This document shows, piece after piece, positions 51,440 to 60,676 of a DNA stretch of 64,000 nucleotides. This stretch comes from Anaerolineae bacterium. GTDB lineage: Bacteria > Chloroflexota > Anaerolineae > B4-G1 > SLSP01. Within the stretch, counting starts at the first letter, position 1, and each line of letters starts with the position of its first letter. The stretch covers positions 1 through 64,000 of the forward strand of contig JAPKMR010000017.1 in the NCBI GenBank assembly GCA_026645815.1. The letters run 5' to 3'. A model generated the notes under the pieces. That model was not told the origin of the DNA. It was given only the letters and a program-made list of their open reading frames with translations, and did not search any database. A program made the position numbers and the translations under genes.

Positions 51440-52804
51440 TCACATGCGCAAACGCTTCAGATGTTCCAGGATATCATCATACGCGCCGCCCTCGTTAGCG
51501 TAGATCGCGTAGTTTTTGGCTGTGGAAAACCACTCCTGTACGGTTGGGTTTGCCTGTTTGATGGCTTCCTGCAAATCCCCCATTGTAACCGGGGTGGGCT
51601 TGCCGGAGCGCAGGGCTTCACGCAGCCGCCGTTCTACCGCTTGATCCACTACGCCCATCAGGTCCGCACCGGAAAATCCTTCGGTCATCCGTGCCAACCT
51701 GCCAAAGTCAAGCCGCTCTATGGGTTTGCTGGCGAGGTGCAGCTGTAGAATCGCTGCGCGTGCGGGCGCGTCTGGCGGCGGGACGAAGAGCACGCGGTCG
51801 AAGCGTCCAGGGCGCCGGAATGCCGGATCGAGGTGCCAGGGCGCATTGGTCGCTGCCAGGATGAGCACGCCTTCATTTGAGGTGTCCACACCATCCAGCT
51901 CTGAAAGGAATTGATTGATGACGTGCCGTCCTGCGCTGTGGCGCAAATCTGTACGGCTGGCGCCCAGTGCATCTACCTCGTCGAAGAACAACACGCAAGG
52001 GGCGACTTTGCGCGCCAGCACGAAAGTCTCATGCAGATTCTTTTCGCTATTGCCCAGCCACATATCGAGAATCTCGTGCAAGCCCACCGAGATGAAATTG
52101 GCGCGTACCTCACCCGCCGTTGCCCGTGCCAGAAAGGTCTTTCCGCAGCCGGGGGGACCGTACATGAGAATTCCACCACCTGCCTGCTTGCCATAGGCTT
52201 TGTAAAGCTCTGGATTGGTGAGCGGATAGAGGATCTTCATGCGGATTTCCTCCTTGAGCTCCTCCATTCCGCCCACATTGGCAAAGGTGATATTGGGGCG
52301 TTCCACCGCACTGCCCGGCGGCGTTGCAGGTTCTGCCGGCATAGCGAAGAGTGCCGCCGCAGCCTCCGTGACTGGGGTGGTAGCGGCGGTTGCCGGTGCA
52401 GGCGCCCGTAATTGCGTTTCAAGTGCGGGATCGGCAAGACTTGGATTCAGTGCCACGACTTGTTGGTATGTTTGCGCGGCTTGAACTTCAGCGCCGGTCT
52501 GCAGATAGATGCGGGCTGCCAGCAACAGCGTTTCGGCCGTTGGGGCCGGCGCATGGAGCAATTCCTCCAAAATGACCAATGCGACCTCAACCTTACCCTG
52601 ATGGAAGTAGCCTTCTGCCAGCGCATGCTTGATTTCGCCATCCTCTGGCGCTGCATCGAGCGCTTGCCGGTATTCCTGTGTTGCGGCTGTGAAATCCCCT
52701 GCTTCCAGGAGCAAGTCGCCCAGATGCTTGCGCAGGGCGGCATTTTCGGGTGTTGCCGCTACTGCTGCGCGTAATGCCTGGATCAGCGTCTCGTTTTTTC
52801 CCAT
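51440..52804 (-). CDS. TPR-AAA ATPase (Vps4/Cdc48-like core)
   Basis: A 454-residue protein. Residues 1-125 hold three TPR units, then a Pro/Ala-rich linker (130-170). The AAA module has NVGGMEELKEEI, Walker A GPPGCGKT (216-223), Walker B VLFFDEVDA (about 271-279) and arginine-finger region DPAFRRPGRFDRVLF. The C-terminus (YANEGGAYDDILEHL) resembles Vps4-like ATPases. Such enzymes unfold or disassemble proteins. The pairing with a membrane TPR protein suggests action at the membrane, inferred. GGAGGTG before ATG 52804. TATAAT on the minus strand at 52880-52885. Confidence 0.88.
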   Translation of the reverse strand: MGKNETLIQALRAAVAATPENAALRKHLGDLLLEAGDFTAATQEYRQALDAAPEDGEIKHALAEGYFHQGKVEVALVILEELLHAPAPTAETLLLAARIYLQTGAEVQAAQTYQQVVALNPSLADPALETQLRAPAPATAATTPVTEAAAALFAMPAEPATPPGSAVERPNITFANVGGMEELKEEIRMKILYPLTNPELYKAYGKQAGGGILMYGPPGCGKTFLARATAGEVRANFISVGLHEILDMWLGNSEKNLHETFVLARKVAPCVLFFDEVDALGASRTDLRHSAGRHVINQFLSELDGVDTSNEGVLILAATNAPWHLDPAFRRPGRFDRVLFVPPPDAPARAAILQLHLASKPIERLDFGRLARMTEGFSGADLMGVVDQAVERRLREALRSGKPTPVTMGDLQEAIKQANPTVQEWFSTAKNYAIYANEGGAYDDILEHLKRLRM

Positions 52805-53081
52805 AGCGCACCTCCATCATGTGAGAATCGGATCAGTGCAGTGCGAATTCATGTTGAAACTCCAAGAACCTATCCCAGAATTATAGCACGATGCGGCGTT
52901 TCGCAGAGTCTTGTGGTGGAGTTGGCTTTTCGGAAGGTATCTATCCCCTAGCGGGCACAGCTCACCATTGGAGACCACCTTCAAAGCCGCTGCTTTAGGC
53001 GCAAATCCCGCATCAAGCTGAATTTCCGGCAAAAATCCTAAAGCGCCAGTGCGTATGTCGGGTATGGTCACGTTCATGCCA

Positions 53082-53110
53082 TTGACAAAGCCCCCGACCT
53101 TGCCTATAAT
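53082..53110 (+). promoter_or_regulatory. Perfect consensus promoter
   Basis: TTGACA (53082-53087), exactly 17 bases, TATAAT (53105-53110). It is the closest match to the sigma-70 ideal in the window, and no protein gene follows it. Region 52805-53081 shows nothing else I recognise. Confidence 0.85.
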
Positions 53111-53116
53111 GAGGGT

Positions 53117-53222
53117 AGAAAAGCTCCTCAACACCGGTCCAAAAGGCGCAGTCGCCAAGAGCGACTTAAGCGAAGCCAGGCGGGGAATCCGCCAAGAGAC
53201 CACGGTTTGAGGGGCTTTTTTT
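53117..53222 (+). ncRNA. Candidate structured small RNA of about 106 nt
   Basis: The expected transcript from the promoter at 53082 is closed by a 13-bp stem (53119-53131 with 53207-53219, one G-U pair) that runs into seven T (53216-53222), an intrinsic terminator. Inside it the helix continues (ACCG/CGGT and GGTC-type pairs) and encloses GGCG-CAGT-CGCC (53145-53156) and GGCGG-GGAAT-CCGCC (53179-53193). I do not recognise it as tmRNA, SRP RNA, RNase P, 6S RNA or a known riboswitch. A 33-codon frame spans it, but its ATG lies inside the -10 box, so a protein is unlikely. Confidence 0.65.
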
Positions 53223-53259
53223 GCCCCGGGCTCTCTGCCCCGGGCTCTTTGCCCCGGTA
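53223..53259. repeat. Short tandem of GCCCCGGGCTCT
   Basis: Two to three units of about 15 bases immediately after the RNA terminator. No further function seen. Confidence 0.5.
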
Positions 53260-53299
53260 TCACCTCGTCTGCAACGTCTTCGAAGGCAGTTTCCAACAT

Positions 53300-53340
53300 G
53301 CCTTGTAGGGGCGCTTGAGATTTTCACTCCCATCCTGAAA
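53300..53340 (-). repeat. Partial copy E of the 117-bp element
   Basis: In inverse orientation: GAGTGAAAATCTCAAGCGCC then CCTACAAGGC. It matches only the left part of the element. Confidence 0.6.
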
Positions 53341-53409
53341 CGTACCCGGTGCATTCGGATATACGACAGAAAATTGGAGAACAATAAGACCGTCATCTTG
53401 TAAATAACC

Positions 53410-53572
53410 CGCATCAGCGATCAACTCTCTGCGCCGCCGTACTCGGCGCTTCTTTCTGCAAGCGTGATTTTCGTGGACGGGGCTTCGCCCGTCCACGAAA
53501 ATCACAAAAGAACCACCCTCTGCGTCTCTTTGGCGCGTCAAAGTGTCTAAACGCATGGTCTCACCAATCTGA
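53410..53572 (+). repeat. ~160-bp dispersed repeat, copy 2 (see 26739-26932)
   Basis: It contains GCATCAGCG, one CCGTACTCGGCGC unit, a perfect GTGATTTTCGTGGACGGG hairpin (about 53462-53503) and AAGTGTCTAAACGCAT. The rest of the gap to 53682 includes CCAATAATTTGTCCTATACC, also found at about 57936-57958. Confidence 0.8.
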
Positions 53573-53682
53573 CCTCTGAACTTCCCAATAATTTGTCCTA
53601 TACCCGGTGCATTCGCATTGGCGGATTCTCCGGAGTCTGGTAAACTAAGAACAGGCATTCATCCCATTCTCTGGAGTGACTT

Positions 53683-55095
53683 ATGCAAACCAACTGGCTT
53701 TGGGGATATCTCATCCCCATTGGATTATTGCTTTTGGCATGGGGCGGATTGGAGCCACCGAAGGCGCGTCGCATCACGCCACTGGCTGCGCTGGCATTGG
53801 CGCTTGCCGTAATTGGCTATTGGGCGTTGGGTTACGGCCTACACCTTGGCGGCGCTTATGTCGTTAACCCCGACCCGGCGCTCCAGGGCTTGGACTTGCT
53901 CTACGGGGACAACGTGCACTTCGGCATTTTTGGCATGACCGGCTTCGCCCTTACCTGGGACGCCGGCGAGATTGTTTCCCCTACCGCCCTGGCGTTGTTT
54001 CTTAACTACCTACCCATCATGGTGGGGGCCGTCTTGCTGGTCACTTTGAGCCTGGCAGAAGCGCGCCGTTGGCTGATCGTCCTTGCGGCTGCGCTCACGG
54101 GGGCATTGGTCGCCCCGGTAGCTGCATGTTGGGCCTGGGGCGGAGGCTGGCTTTCTCAGTTGTGGCGCACCATGGAATTGGGCAGCGGTTTCGTGGATTT
54201 CGGCGGCAGCGCCTTGCTATTTTGGTTGCCTGCGAGCCTCAGTTTCGGTATCCTTATCCTGCAACCTCGCCGCCCCGCCTCAGAAGTTTCGGCGCCACCG
54301 CCAGCCTATTATCCCCTGTTAGCAAATCTTGGCGCACTCTTCGTCGGCATCGGTTGGATCGGTTGGACCTTGTCTGGCCCATTCCACTTCTACGGCGCGA
54401 CCTTTGATTGGAACCGTGCGGCGATTAACATGTTCCTAGGGATGGCGGGCGCCGCACTCACTTCGCAGCTCTATGCCTGGCTTGCTACCGGCGATATCGA
54501 GCCGCTTTTCGCGGCGCGTGGGCTTACAGCCGGGTGTGGGGCCATCCTGGCAGGCGCGGCTTTTTTGCCGCCGTGGGCGGCGTTGGTTGTGGGTCTGGTC
54601 GCGGGCCTGGTATTTCCCTTCCTGCTTTATGTGACCGAGGTTCTGCTACGCCTCAGGGATAGCGCTGCAACGGTAGCCTTAGGGTTGACCGGAGGGCTGT
54701 GGGGGTTGTTGAGTGTGGGTCTCTTTGCCGATGCGCGCGCTGGAATTGGCTGGAATGGCATGACCGGCGCGCGGGGTGTGGCCGGGTTGCTGACGCAGGG
54801 CGAGTCTCAATTTGTGGCGCAATTGCTCGGTTTGCTGGCGTTTGGGTTGTGGGGGTTGTTATGGGGATTGGTGTTGGGCGGGATCAACCGCTTGAGCCTG
54901 CCGCGTGTTCACCGGTTAGAGCAGGCGCAGCCCGTGAGCGAAGCCGCACCCGTCGAGGAATTAGCTGCTATGCCCGAAGCGGCAGAGGTCACATCCGAGG
55001 AACTGGATTCGCTGTTGGGCTTAGAACCCACGCCGGACTCAACATCAATCGAAGAGCTCTTGCCTGCTGAGCCTCTCGCATCCACTGAGGCATAG
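53683..55095 (+). CDS. Amt-like membrane protein lacking the pore histidines
   Basis: A 470-residue protein with about eleven helices and the ammonium-transporter signatures AWGGGWLSQL (151-160) and GFVDFGGSALLF (169-180). The twin pore histidines of Amt are absent. Where DFAGGTVVH is expected the residue is Phe180, and where GVHG is expected the sequence is ALGLTGG (residue 334). A long acidic cytoplasmic tail follows (about 415-470), rich in Glu, Ser and Pro. It is unlikely to conduct ammonium in the usual way. It could be a sensor or carry another substrate. It is co-directional with rsmD after 13 bases. Confidence 0.75.
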   Translation: MQTNWLWGYLIPIGLLLLAWGGLEPPKARRITPLAALALALAVIGYWALGYGLHLGGAYVVNPDPALQGLDLLYGDNVHFGIFGMTGFALTWDAGEIVSPTALALFLNYLPIMVGAVLLVTLSLAEARRWLIVLAAALTGALVAPVAACWAWGGGWLSQLWRTMELGSGFVDFGGSALLFWLPASLSFGILILQPRRPASEVSAPPPAYYPLLANLGALFVGIGWIGWTLSGPFHFYGATFDWNRAAINMFLGMAGAALTSQLYAWLATGDIEPLFAARGLTAGCGAILAGAAFLPPWAALVVGLVAGLVFPFLLYVTEVLLRLRDSAATVALGLTGGLWGLLSVGLFADARAGIGWNGMTGARGVAGLLTQGESQFVAQLLGLLAFGLWGLLWGLVLGGINRLSLPRVHRLEQAQPVSEAAPVEELAAMPEAAEVTSEELDSLLGLEPTPDSTSIEELLPAEPLASTEA

Positions 55096-55108
55096 AAAGG
55101 ATTCCGCC

Positions 55109-55660
55109 ATGCGTGTTATTGCTGGCAAAGCTAAAAGCCGTAAATTACGCTCAGTTCCGGGACCGGGCACTCGTCCTATCACGGATCGCGCTAAATCCGC
55201 GCTTTTTAGTATCCTGGGAGAGGACGTGCAAGGCGCGGCTTTTCTCGACCTCTTTGCAGGAACAGGACAGGTGGGCATCGAAGCATTGAGCCGTGGCGCA
55301 GTGCGCGCGATTTTTGTGGAGCAGGGAGAGGCTGCCTTGCGCACCATTCACCAAAACCTGACCCTGACCGGGTTGCAGACTGGCGCCGATGTGCGCAAGG
55401 CGGATGTGTTTCAGTATCTCAATCGCCCCACTTCCGAGTTTGACTTCATCTACGTGGCGCCGCCGCAATATCGTGGCCTGTGGAAACAAACGCTGACGCT
55501 GCTCGACCGGCAGATGGAGTGGTTGGCCGAAGACGGTTGGATCATCGTACAGATTCACCCCGTGGAGTTTGAAGCACTTTCTCTGGAGCATCTGACCTTG
55601 TTCGACCAGCGCCAGTACGGCAGTGTCATGCTCTGCTTCTACGCGCGCCCTGTCGCTTAA
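55109..55660 (+). CDS. rsmD: 16S rRNA (guanine(966)-N(2))-methyltransferase RsmD
   Basis: A 183-residue RsmD. It opens MRVIAGKAKSRKLRSVPG and has RPITDRAKSALFSIL, SAM motif DLFAGTGQVGIEALSRGA and catalytic-region motif VAPPQYRGLW. The last replaces the common DPPY but is frequent in this family. It modifies the 30S subunit during assembly. Normal length. Confidence 0.92.
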   Translation: MRVIAGKAKSRKLRSVPGPGTRPITDRAKSALFSILGEDVQGAAFLDLFAGTGQVGIEALSRGAVRAIFVEQGEAALRTIHQNLTLTGLQTGADVRKADVFQYLNRPTSEFDFIYVAPPQYRGLWKQTLTLLDRQMEWLAEDGWIIVQIHPVEFEALSLEHLTLFDQRQYGSVMLCFYARPVA

Positions 55661-55680
55661 TTCCGTCCGGTGGTTGTGGC

Positions 55681-55709
55681 GCGGCACCTGAGAAGCCCTC
55701 AGGTGCCGC
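55681..55709. terminator. Bidirectional terminator between rsmD and the glycosidase gene
   Basis: A 12-bp stem (55681-55692 and 55698-55709) lies between convergent genes. The T-run is weak. Confidence 0.6.
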
Positions 55710-55732
55710 TTGCATTTGTGGGACGCCTCGCG

Positions 55733-57316
55733 TTAGCGCACGTGCAAGGCAGTGAGGGTAAGCTCTCCCTCGATGACGGTGAGCGTAAGCGTGTGACGTC
55801 TTGGCAGCAGACCAGCCCCTAAAGTGAGCGGCTCTGCTGTGAGCATTACGTCATCGGCCATTGTGTTGCCATCTAGTTCTATGTGCGCCACGCTATTGCC
55901 CAGAGTGTGCAATTCCAGCGCGCGCCCTTCCCACGCCAGCGTGAGAGCTGCGCCAGGGGTGCCGCGCCGGGCGCCAATTCCGGCTTCTTCGGCGGATTGC
56001 CAGGCGCCTGTGTAAGTGACCTGCCACGTATTTGCCTGGTGCCAGCCCTGATAGAGGGTAGGCTCCAGCGTCGTGAGATACTCTTTGAGTGCCGAGTAAA
56101 CCGGCAGTGGCGTGAAGTCTGGCTCCACAAGCCGGAAATAATACCATGCTTGATCCCGTTCCAGGTCGCTTGGGCGTTTGAAGAACCATACATTGACCAT
56201 GCCCAACCAGGGCCATTCACGTTGAATGCGCTCGAAAGCCTGGACCGCATAGCGGGCTTGTTGCTCCTCTGTCACACGCCCGTAATTGGTGGGCAAGCCT
56301 TCAGGGACCGTATTGCTGTTCATCTCCGTGAGCCAGATGGGTTTGGCAGCGTCCCCGTTGCTCACCATCACATCCCGAATCCATTGGGGACGTGAGAAGT
56401 TGATCACCTGTGGGCGCATACGGCGGTCACCAGGTCCCGACCATAGCATGTAATCGTTGATCGCCATCACATCGAAGCAATCCTTTGCGCCGGCATCGTA
56501 CATCCGTTGCAGAAAGATGCTGTCCATGAGATTGTTGCTGCCATTGGCGGTCAATGTGCCCAGCTGGTCGGTGGGCGCCAGGGCGCCGCTGATGACCACG
56601 GCTTCAGGGTCTACAGCTTTTACACGAGCGTATGCGCTGCAGAGCAGGTGGGTGTAGGCTACCGGGTCCACGGGCTGATTGCCCCATTCCGGATAGATGT
56701 TCGGCTCATTCCACAGCTGGTAGTAGCGGATACGGCCCTTGTAGCGTCTTACTACCGTTTCGACGAAGTCGGCGTAGTCGTCGAAATTATCGGGCGGGGC
56801 ATATGTGCCGGCTTCATCCCCAGCTGCACGTGACCATGCCGGAGGATTGCTTAACCGTGCGATGATGCTCAGATCATAAGCTTCTGCCAGGTCCACAATC
56901 TGGTCGTATTTTTCCCACGCCGAGCGATAAGGCTCATGGCGGCGATCCTCGAAATCTCCCTTGCCGTGAATCTCTATATCTTCCCAGGTGAATTCCTGTC
57001 GAATCCACCGAAAACCCGCCTCAGAGATCATCTGAAGTGAACGCTCGCGTTTCTCTGGTTCAACCTCAAGATTCAAAAAGGTGTTGATGCCAAAGGGGGC
57101 TATCTCTGTGTGTGAAACAGGCGTGCTATCTGCGGTGCGTGGCAGGGGGCGTGTCCAGTTGAAGGCCCATTGCGCACCACCACGCAGTTGCGCGAGTACT
57201 GCCTCTTCGCCGGTAACTGTATACAGCCAGGTGCGCCATGGCAGGAACATAACCGCCGCACCCAGCAGTGCGGCGATCACAAAAAGGCCAACCAGCCAAC
57301 GCCCATAACGGCGCAT
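55733..57316 (-). CDS. Membrane-anchored clan GH-A glycoside hydrolase
   Basis: A 527-residue protein with an N-terminal membrane helix (about 8-26), a TIM-barrel domain (about 75-420) and a C-terminal beta domain. Acid/base Glu204 is in QLWNEPN and nucleophile Glu331 in WLTEMN, as in GH39/GH5-like enzymes. It probably faces outside and cuts beta-linked glycans. The family cannot be fixed without a search. It starts 6 bases after the Cys-rich gene. Confidence 0.85.
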   Translation of the reverse strand: MRRYGRWLVGLFVIAALLGAAVMFLPWRTWLYTVTGEEAVLAQLRGGAQWAFNWTRPLPRTADSTPVSHTEIAPFGINTFLNLEVEPEKRERSLQMISEAGFRWIRQEFTWEDIEIHGKGDFEDRRHEPYRSAWEKYDQIVDLAEAYDLSIIARLSNPPAWSRAAGDEAGTYAPPDNFDDYADFVETVVRRYKGRIRYYQLWNEPNIYPEWGNQPVDPVAYTHLLCSAYARVKAVDPEAVVISGALAPTDQLGTLTANGSNNLMDSIFLQRMYDAGAKDCFDVMAINDYMLWSGPGDRRMRPQVINFSRPQWIRDVMVSNGDAAKPIWLTEMNSNTVPEGLPTNYGRVTEEQQARYAVQAFERIQREWPWLGMVNVWFFKRPSDLERDQAWYYFRLVEPDFTPLPVYSALKEYLTTLEPTLYQGWHQANTWQVTYTGAWQSAEEAGIGARRGTPGAALTLAWEGRALELHTLGNSVAHIELDGNTMADDVMLTAEPLTLGAGLLPRRHTLTLTVIEGELTLTALHVR

Positions 57317-57322
57317 GGGTCA

Positions 57323-57700
57323 TTATCCTTTCGGTGCGCTGGGAACTTGCTCCGCTAGCATCAATTCCACCGGCTGAGGCAAGCCCCCTTTCGCCAGGTA
57401 GGCGCGTACTTCTGCGAGCGCTTTCTCATACCGGTCGAGGAGTTCCTCATCGTCGCCCTTGAAGCCACTGATGGTGCGGCGCGCGCAGGTGCAACAGCCT
57501 AATGATGCGCGATAGCTGTCAAGGTCACACGTAAGGCAACTGCCTAGTTTGATCATCAGCAGACCAAAGCCCAGCACTTCTTCATGATTTAGGGGAAGGT
57601 ATAGCACGCGTTCAACCAGATGTTGCCATTTAGGCCCACGCAGGTCGCGCAGCTGAGAAATGCACCGCGGGGGAAAAAGAATTTCACTATCAGGATACAT
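57323..57700 (-). CDS. Cys-rich conserved-looking protein, unknown
   Basis: A 125-residue protein starting MYPDSEILFPPRCISQLRDLRG. Its centre holds LGSCLTCDLDSYRASLGCCTCARRTI: five Cys that look like metal or cluster ligands. The end has helices and a Pro-rich tail. It appears to be the first gene of a two-gene operon with the glycosidase. The start codon is uncertain (no strong binding site). Confidence 0.65.
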   Translation of the reverse strand: MYPDSEILFPPRCISQLRDLRGPKWQHLVERVLYLPLNHEEVLGFGLLMIKLGSCLTCDLDSYRASLGCCTCARRTISGFKGDDEELLDRYEKALAEVRAYLAKGGLPQPVELMLAEQVPSAPKG

Positions 57701-57855
57701 AAAGAATAATCTCACCCATAAAATCACCTTGTTTACAGTCCGACGCCATGCGCATGTTCCCATGCTCGGACGAACTGTATTTTAACACACCGGGTGTACC
57801 TCGTCAATAGGCAAATTTGAGCTAAATGATAACGTCTGGCTCAGCCTGATAAAGA

Positions 57856-57958
57856 GTATTTCGGGGACGCGCGAAGCGCGTCCCCAAAATACAAAAAACA
57901 CCCTCTTCGTCTGTTTGCACAACCTCTTTTGGTTCTTTCCAATAATTTATCGTATACC
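57856..57958 (+). repeat. Intergenic hairpin repeat upstream of gyrA
   Basis: A 17-bp stem with one mismatch (57856-57872 and 57876-57892), followed by AAAACACCCTCTTCG and CCAATAATTTATCGTATACC, which match parts of 53500-53610. Confidence 0.7.
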
Positions 57959-57990
57959 CGGTCTGAATTCGCTCTTCCGGCTCTTTGGGG

Positions 57991-57996
57991 TATAAT
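57991..57996 (+). promoter_or_regulatory. -10 element of gyrA
   Basis: TATAAT, 43 bases before the TTG start. The next ATG directly touches this box and so cannot be the translation start from this promoter. The -35 is poor. Confidence 0.5.
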
Positions 57997-58038
57997 ATGA
58001 GCTCTGAACTTGCAGCCCCCGTCGGAGGAAAATGTACC

Positions 58039-60579
58039 TTGGAAGAACAGAACTCCATCGCAGTGCCGAATACTGCCGGGACCATCCGCACAGTAGATAT
58101 TAATCACGAGATGCGCTCTGCGTATCTCGATTACGCGATGAGCGTCATCGTGGCGCGTGCCTTGCCGGATGCCCGTGACGGCTTGAAACCCGTACAACGG
58201 CGCATTCTCTACGCCATGTATGATATGGGCATGCGCCCGGGCACCCCCTATAAGAAATCTGCCCGCATCGTCGGTGAGGTATTGGGTAAGTACCACCCCC
58301 ATGGTGATTCTGCCGTCTACGAAGCTATGGCGCGTATGGCGCAGGATTTTTCCATGCGCTATTTGTTGGTGGATGGGCAGGGTAACTTCGGCTCGATTGA
58401 TGGGGATTCCCCTGCTGCCATGCGTTATACCGAGGCGCGCTTGGGCAAACTGGCCTTGGATATCCTTACGGATATTGACAAGGAAACGGTGGACTGGACT
58501 GATAATTTTGACAGCACGCTCAAAGAGCCGCAGGTATTGCCGTCTAAATTACCCAATCTGTTGATCAACGGCTCCTCGGGTATTGCCGTGGGTATGGCCA
58601 CAAGTATCCCCCCCCATAACCTGACGGAAACCATTGCCGCGCTCATTCATCTGCTGGATAACTGGGACCGCCGGGATGAAGTCGGTGTCGAGGAGCTCAT
58701 GGAGTTCATCAAGGGACCGGACTTCCCAACAGGCGGCATCATCATGGGCCGCGAGGCAATTGTCCAGGCTTATGCCACCGGTCGAGGCAAAGTCGTTGTC
58801 CGCGCCAGGGCCGAGGTTGAGGAAATGCGCGGAGATCGTTTCCGCATCGTGATTAGTGAGATTCCGTATCAGGTCAATAAGTCTGGCTTGATCGAAAGAA
58901 TTGCAGAGCTGGTGCGCAGTGGCAGGTTGGAAGAGATCAGTGATCTGCGCGATGAATCTGACAAGCGTGGCATGCGGATCATTGTGGAGCTCAAGCGTGA
59001 TTCGCAGCCGCAGAAGGCGTTGAATCGCCTGTTCAAGTTCACGCCGCTGCAATCCACTTTTGGCATCCAACTGTTAGCGCTGGTCAATAGTGAGCCACGC
59101 ATCCTCCCGCTCAAACGTATGCTGCTGATCTTCCTTGAGCACCGCATCGAGATTATCGTGCGCCGCGCAGAGTTCGAATTGCGCCAGGCTCGCGCCCGCG
59201 CGCATATTCTGGAGGGGCTACTGATCGCCCTGGATCATCTCGATGATGTGATCCGCACGATTCGAGAATCCCCCGATGTGGAAACCGCTCGTACACGTCT
59301 CATCGAGCGATTTGATCTTTCTGAGGTGCAGGCACAGGCAATCCTCGATATGCCCTTGCGCCGGCTTACCGGGCTTGAACGCCAGAAGCTGTTGGATGAA
59401 TATGCGGAATTGCTCAAGCAGATTGCCTACCTGGAGGATTTGTTAAACTCCCCTCTGCGGCAGCGCAGTGTCATCCGCGAGGAATTACTCGCCATCCAGG
59501 AGAATTACGGCGATGCGCGTCGCACGACTATTGAATTCCAGGCGGGCGCAGATTTCGATGAAGAGGATTTCGTTACTGAAGAGCAGGTGTTGATTCCTAT
59601 TACCCAGCGCGGCTATATCAAGCGTGTGCCGACGAAGGTTTACAAGGCTCAAGGCCGAGGCGGGCGCGGCGTCATTGGAATGACAACGCGTGATGAGGAT
59701 GCTATCGTCTATATGCTTTCTGCTGATACGCTTGACACGCTGCTCTTCTTTACCGACCATGGCAAAGTCTACCAGGAGCGTGTGTATCAGATTCCTCAGG
59801 CAGACCGCACAGCGAAAGGCTCGCTTATCGCCGGCATTTTGGCGCTTAATGCTTCCGAGCGGGTTACGGCTGTGGTCGCCGTTAGTGAGTTTGATGAGCG
59901 GCATTTCCTTATGATGGTCACGCGTAAGGGCTGGATTAAACGTGTTTCACTGAGTGAATTTGTCGCAGTTCGTCCGAGTGGGCTTATCGCCATCAACCTG
60001 GAGGATAATGATGTCCTCGGTTGGGTGCGACTCACTCGTGGGCAAGATGATGTTATCTTGATCACAGAGCAGGGGCAGGGCATCCGTTTCAGTGAAACCG
60101 AGGTTCGCCCGATGGGTCGCAATGCCCGGGGTGTGAAGAGTATGCGACTGAGCGCCGGGGATAGCATCACGAGCATCGAGGTTGTTGAACCTGGCGGAGA
60201 CCTCTTCATCGTCTCCGAGAATGGCCATGGACGTCGCACTGCGCTGGAGGAGTTCTCCGCCCAAGGACGTGGTGGCAAAGGCGTGCGCGCTTACAGCATC
60301 AATGCTAAAACCGGTCCGGTGACCGCGGCTCGGGTGGTGCAGGCAAGGGATGAAATAACGCTAATCTCCCAGAACGGTCTTGTCATTCGCACTCGCGTGG
60401 CGGATATCCCGCAAATGGGGCGCTATTCCCGTGGCGTGCAGTTGATTGATCTCAAAGAAGGAGATCAGGTTGCCTCGATTGCACGTCTGCCGGAAGGTGT
60501 ATCTGATAACAATGGCACGCCGGCTAACGGCGCATCGCTCTCTGGCGCACCTGTTGACGCCGAGGAAACTGTTGACTGA
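58039..60579 (+). CDS. gyrA: DNA gyrase subunit A
   Basis: An 846-residue GyrA. The breakage-reunion domain has Tyr130 (AAMRYTEAR) and quinolone region [12 protein letters not shown] with Ser91 and Glu95, the pattern of susceptible enzymes. The C-terminal beta-pinwheel has a GyrA-box-like QGRGGRG, and a second QGRGGKG near the end. It forms gyrase with GyrB, which is not in the window, and introduces negative supercoils. Start TTG 58039 follows GGAGGA at a 9-base spacing, consistent with the promoter at 57991. Confidence 0.97.
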   Translation: MEEQNSIAVPNTAGTIRTVDINHEMRSAYLDYAMSVIVARALPDARDGLKPVQRRILYAMYDMGMRPGTPYKKSARIVGEVLGKYHPHGDSAVYEAMARMAQDFSMRYLLVDGQGNFGSIDGDSPAAMRYTEARLGKLALDILTDIDKETVDWTDNFDSTLKEPQVLPSKLPNLLINGSSGIAVGMATSIPPHNLTETIAALIHLLDNWDRRDEVGVEELMEFIKGPDFPTGGIIMGREAIVQAYATGRGKVVVRARAEVEEMRGDRFRIVISEIPYQVNKSGLIERIAELVRSGRLEEISDLRDESDKRGMRIIVELKRDSQPQKALNRLFKFTPLQSTFGIQLLALVNSEPRILPLKRMLLIFLEHRIEIIVRRAEFELRQARARAHILEGLLIALDHLDDVIRTIRESPDVETARTRLIERFDLSEVQAQAILDMPLRRLTGLERQKLLDEYAELLKQIAYLEDLLNSPLRQRSVIREELLAIQENYGDARRTTIEFQAGADFDEEDFVTEEQVLIPITQRGYIKRVPTKVYKAQGRGGRGVIGMTTRDEDAIVYMLSADTLDTLLFFTDHGKVYQERVYQIPQADRTAKGSLIAGILALNASERVTAVVAVSEFDERHFLMMVTRKGWIKRVSLSEFVAVRPSGLIAINLEDNDVLGWVRLTRGQDDVILITEQGQGIRFSETEVRPMGRNARGVKSMRLSAGDSITSIEVVEPGGDLFIVSENGHGRRTALEEFSAQGRGGKGVRAYSINAKTGPVTAARVVQARDEITLISQNGLVIRTRVADIPQMGRYSRGVQLIDLKEGDQVASIARLPEGVSDNNGTPANGASLSGAPVDAEETVD

Positions 60580-60676
60580 TGAACTCCTTGCCCGTTGTTT
60601 ATGGGCTAGAGCCGTTGCTGTGCCGGTTCGTTATCATCATTGCGGGCATTTGTATTCTTATTAAGGAGGATGACCG

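Noticed and set aside
53109-53210. 33-codon open frame across the candidate RNA
   Set aside because: Its ATG lies in the -10 box of the promoter, it has no ribosome binding site, and the same bases form a strong RNA fold.
53260-53658. 132-codon frame on the minus strand
   Set aside because: Composed almost entirely of the intergenic repeats also present at 26739-27001, where a similar chance peptide appears.
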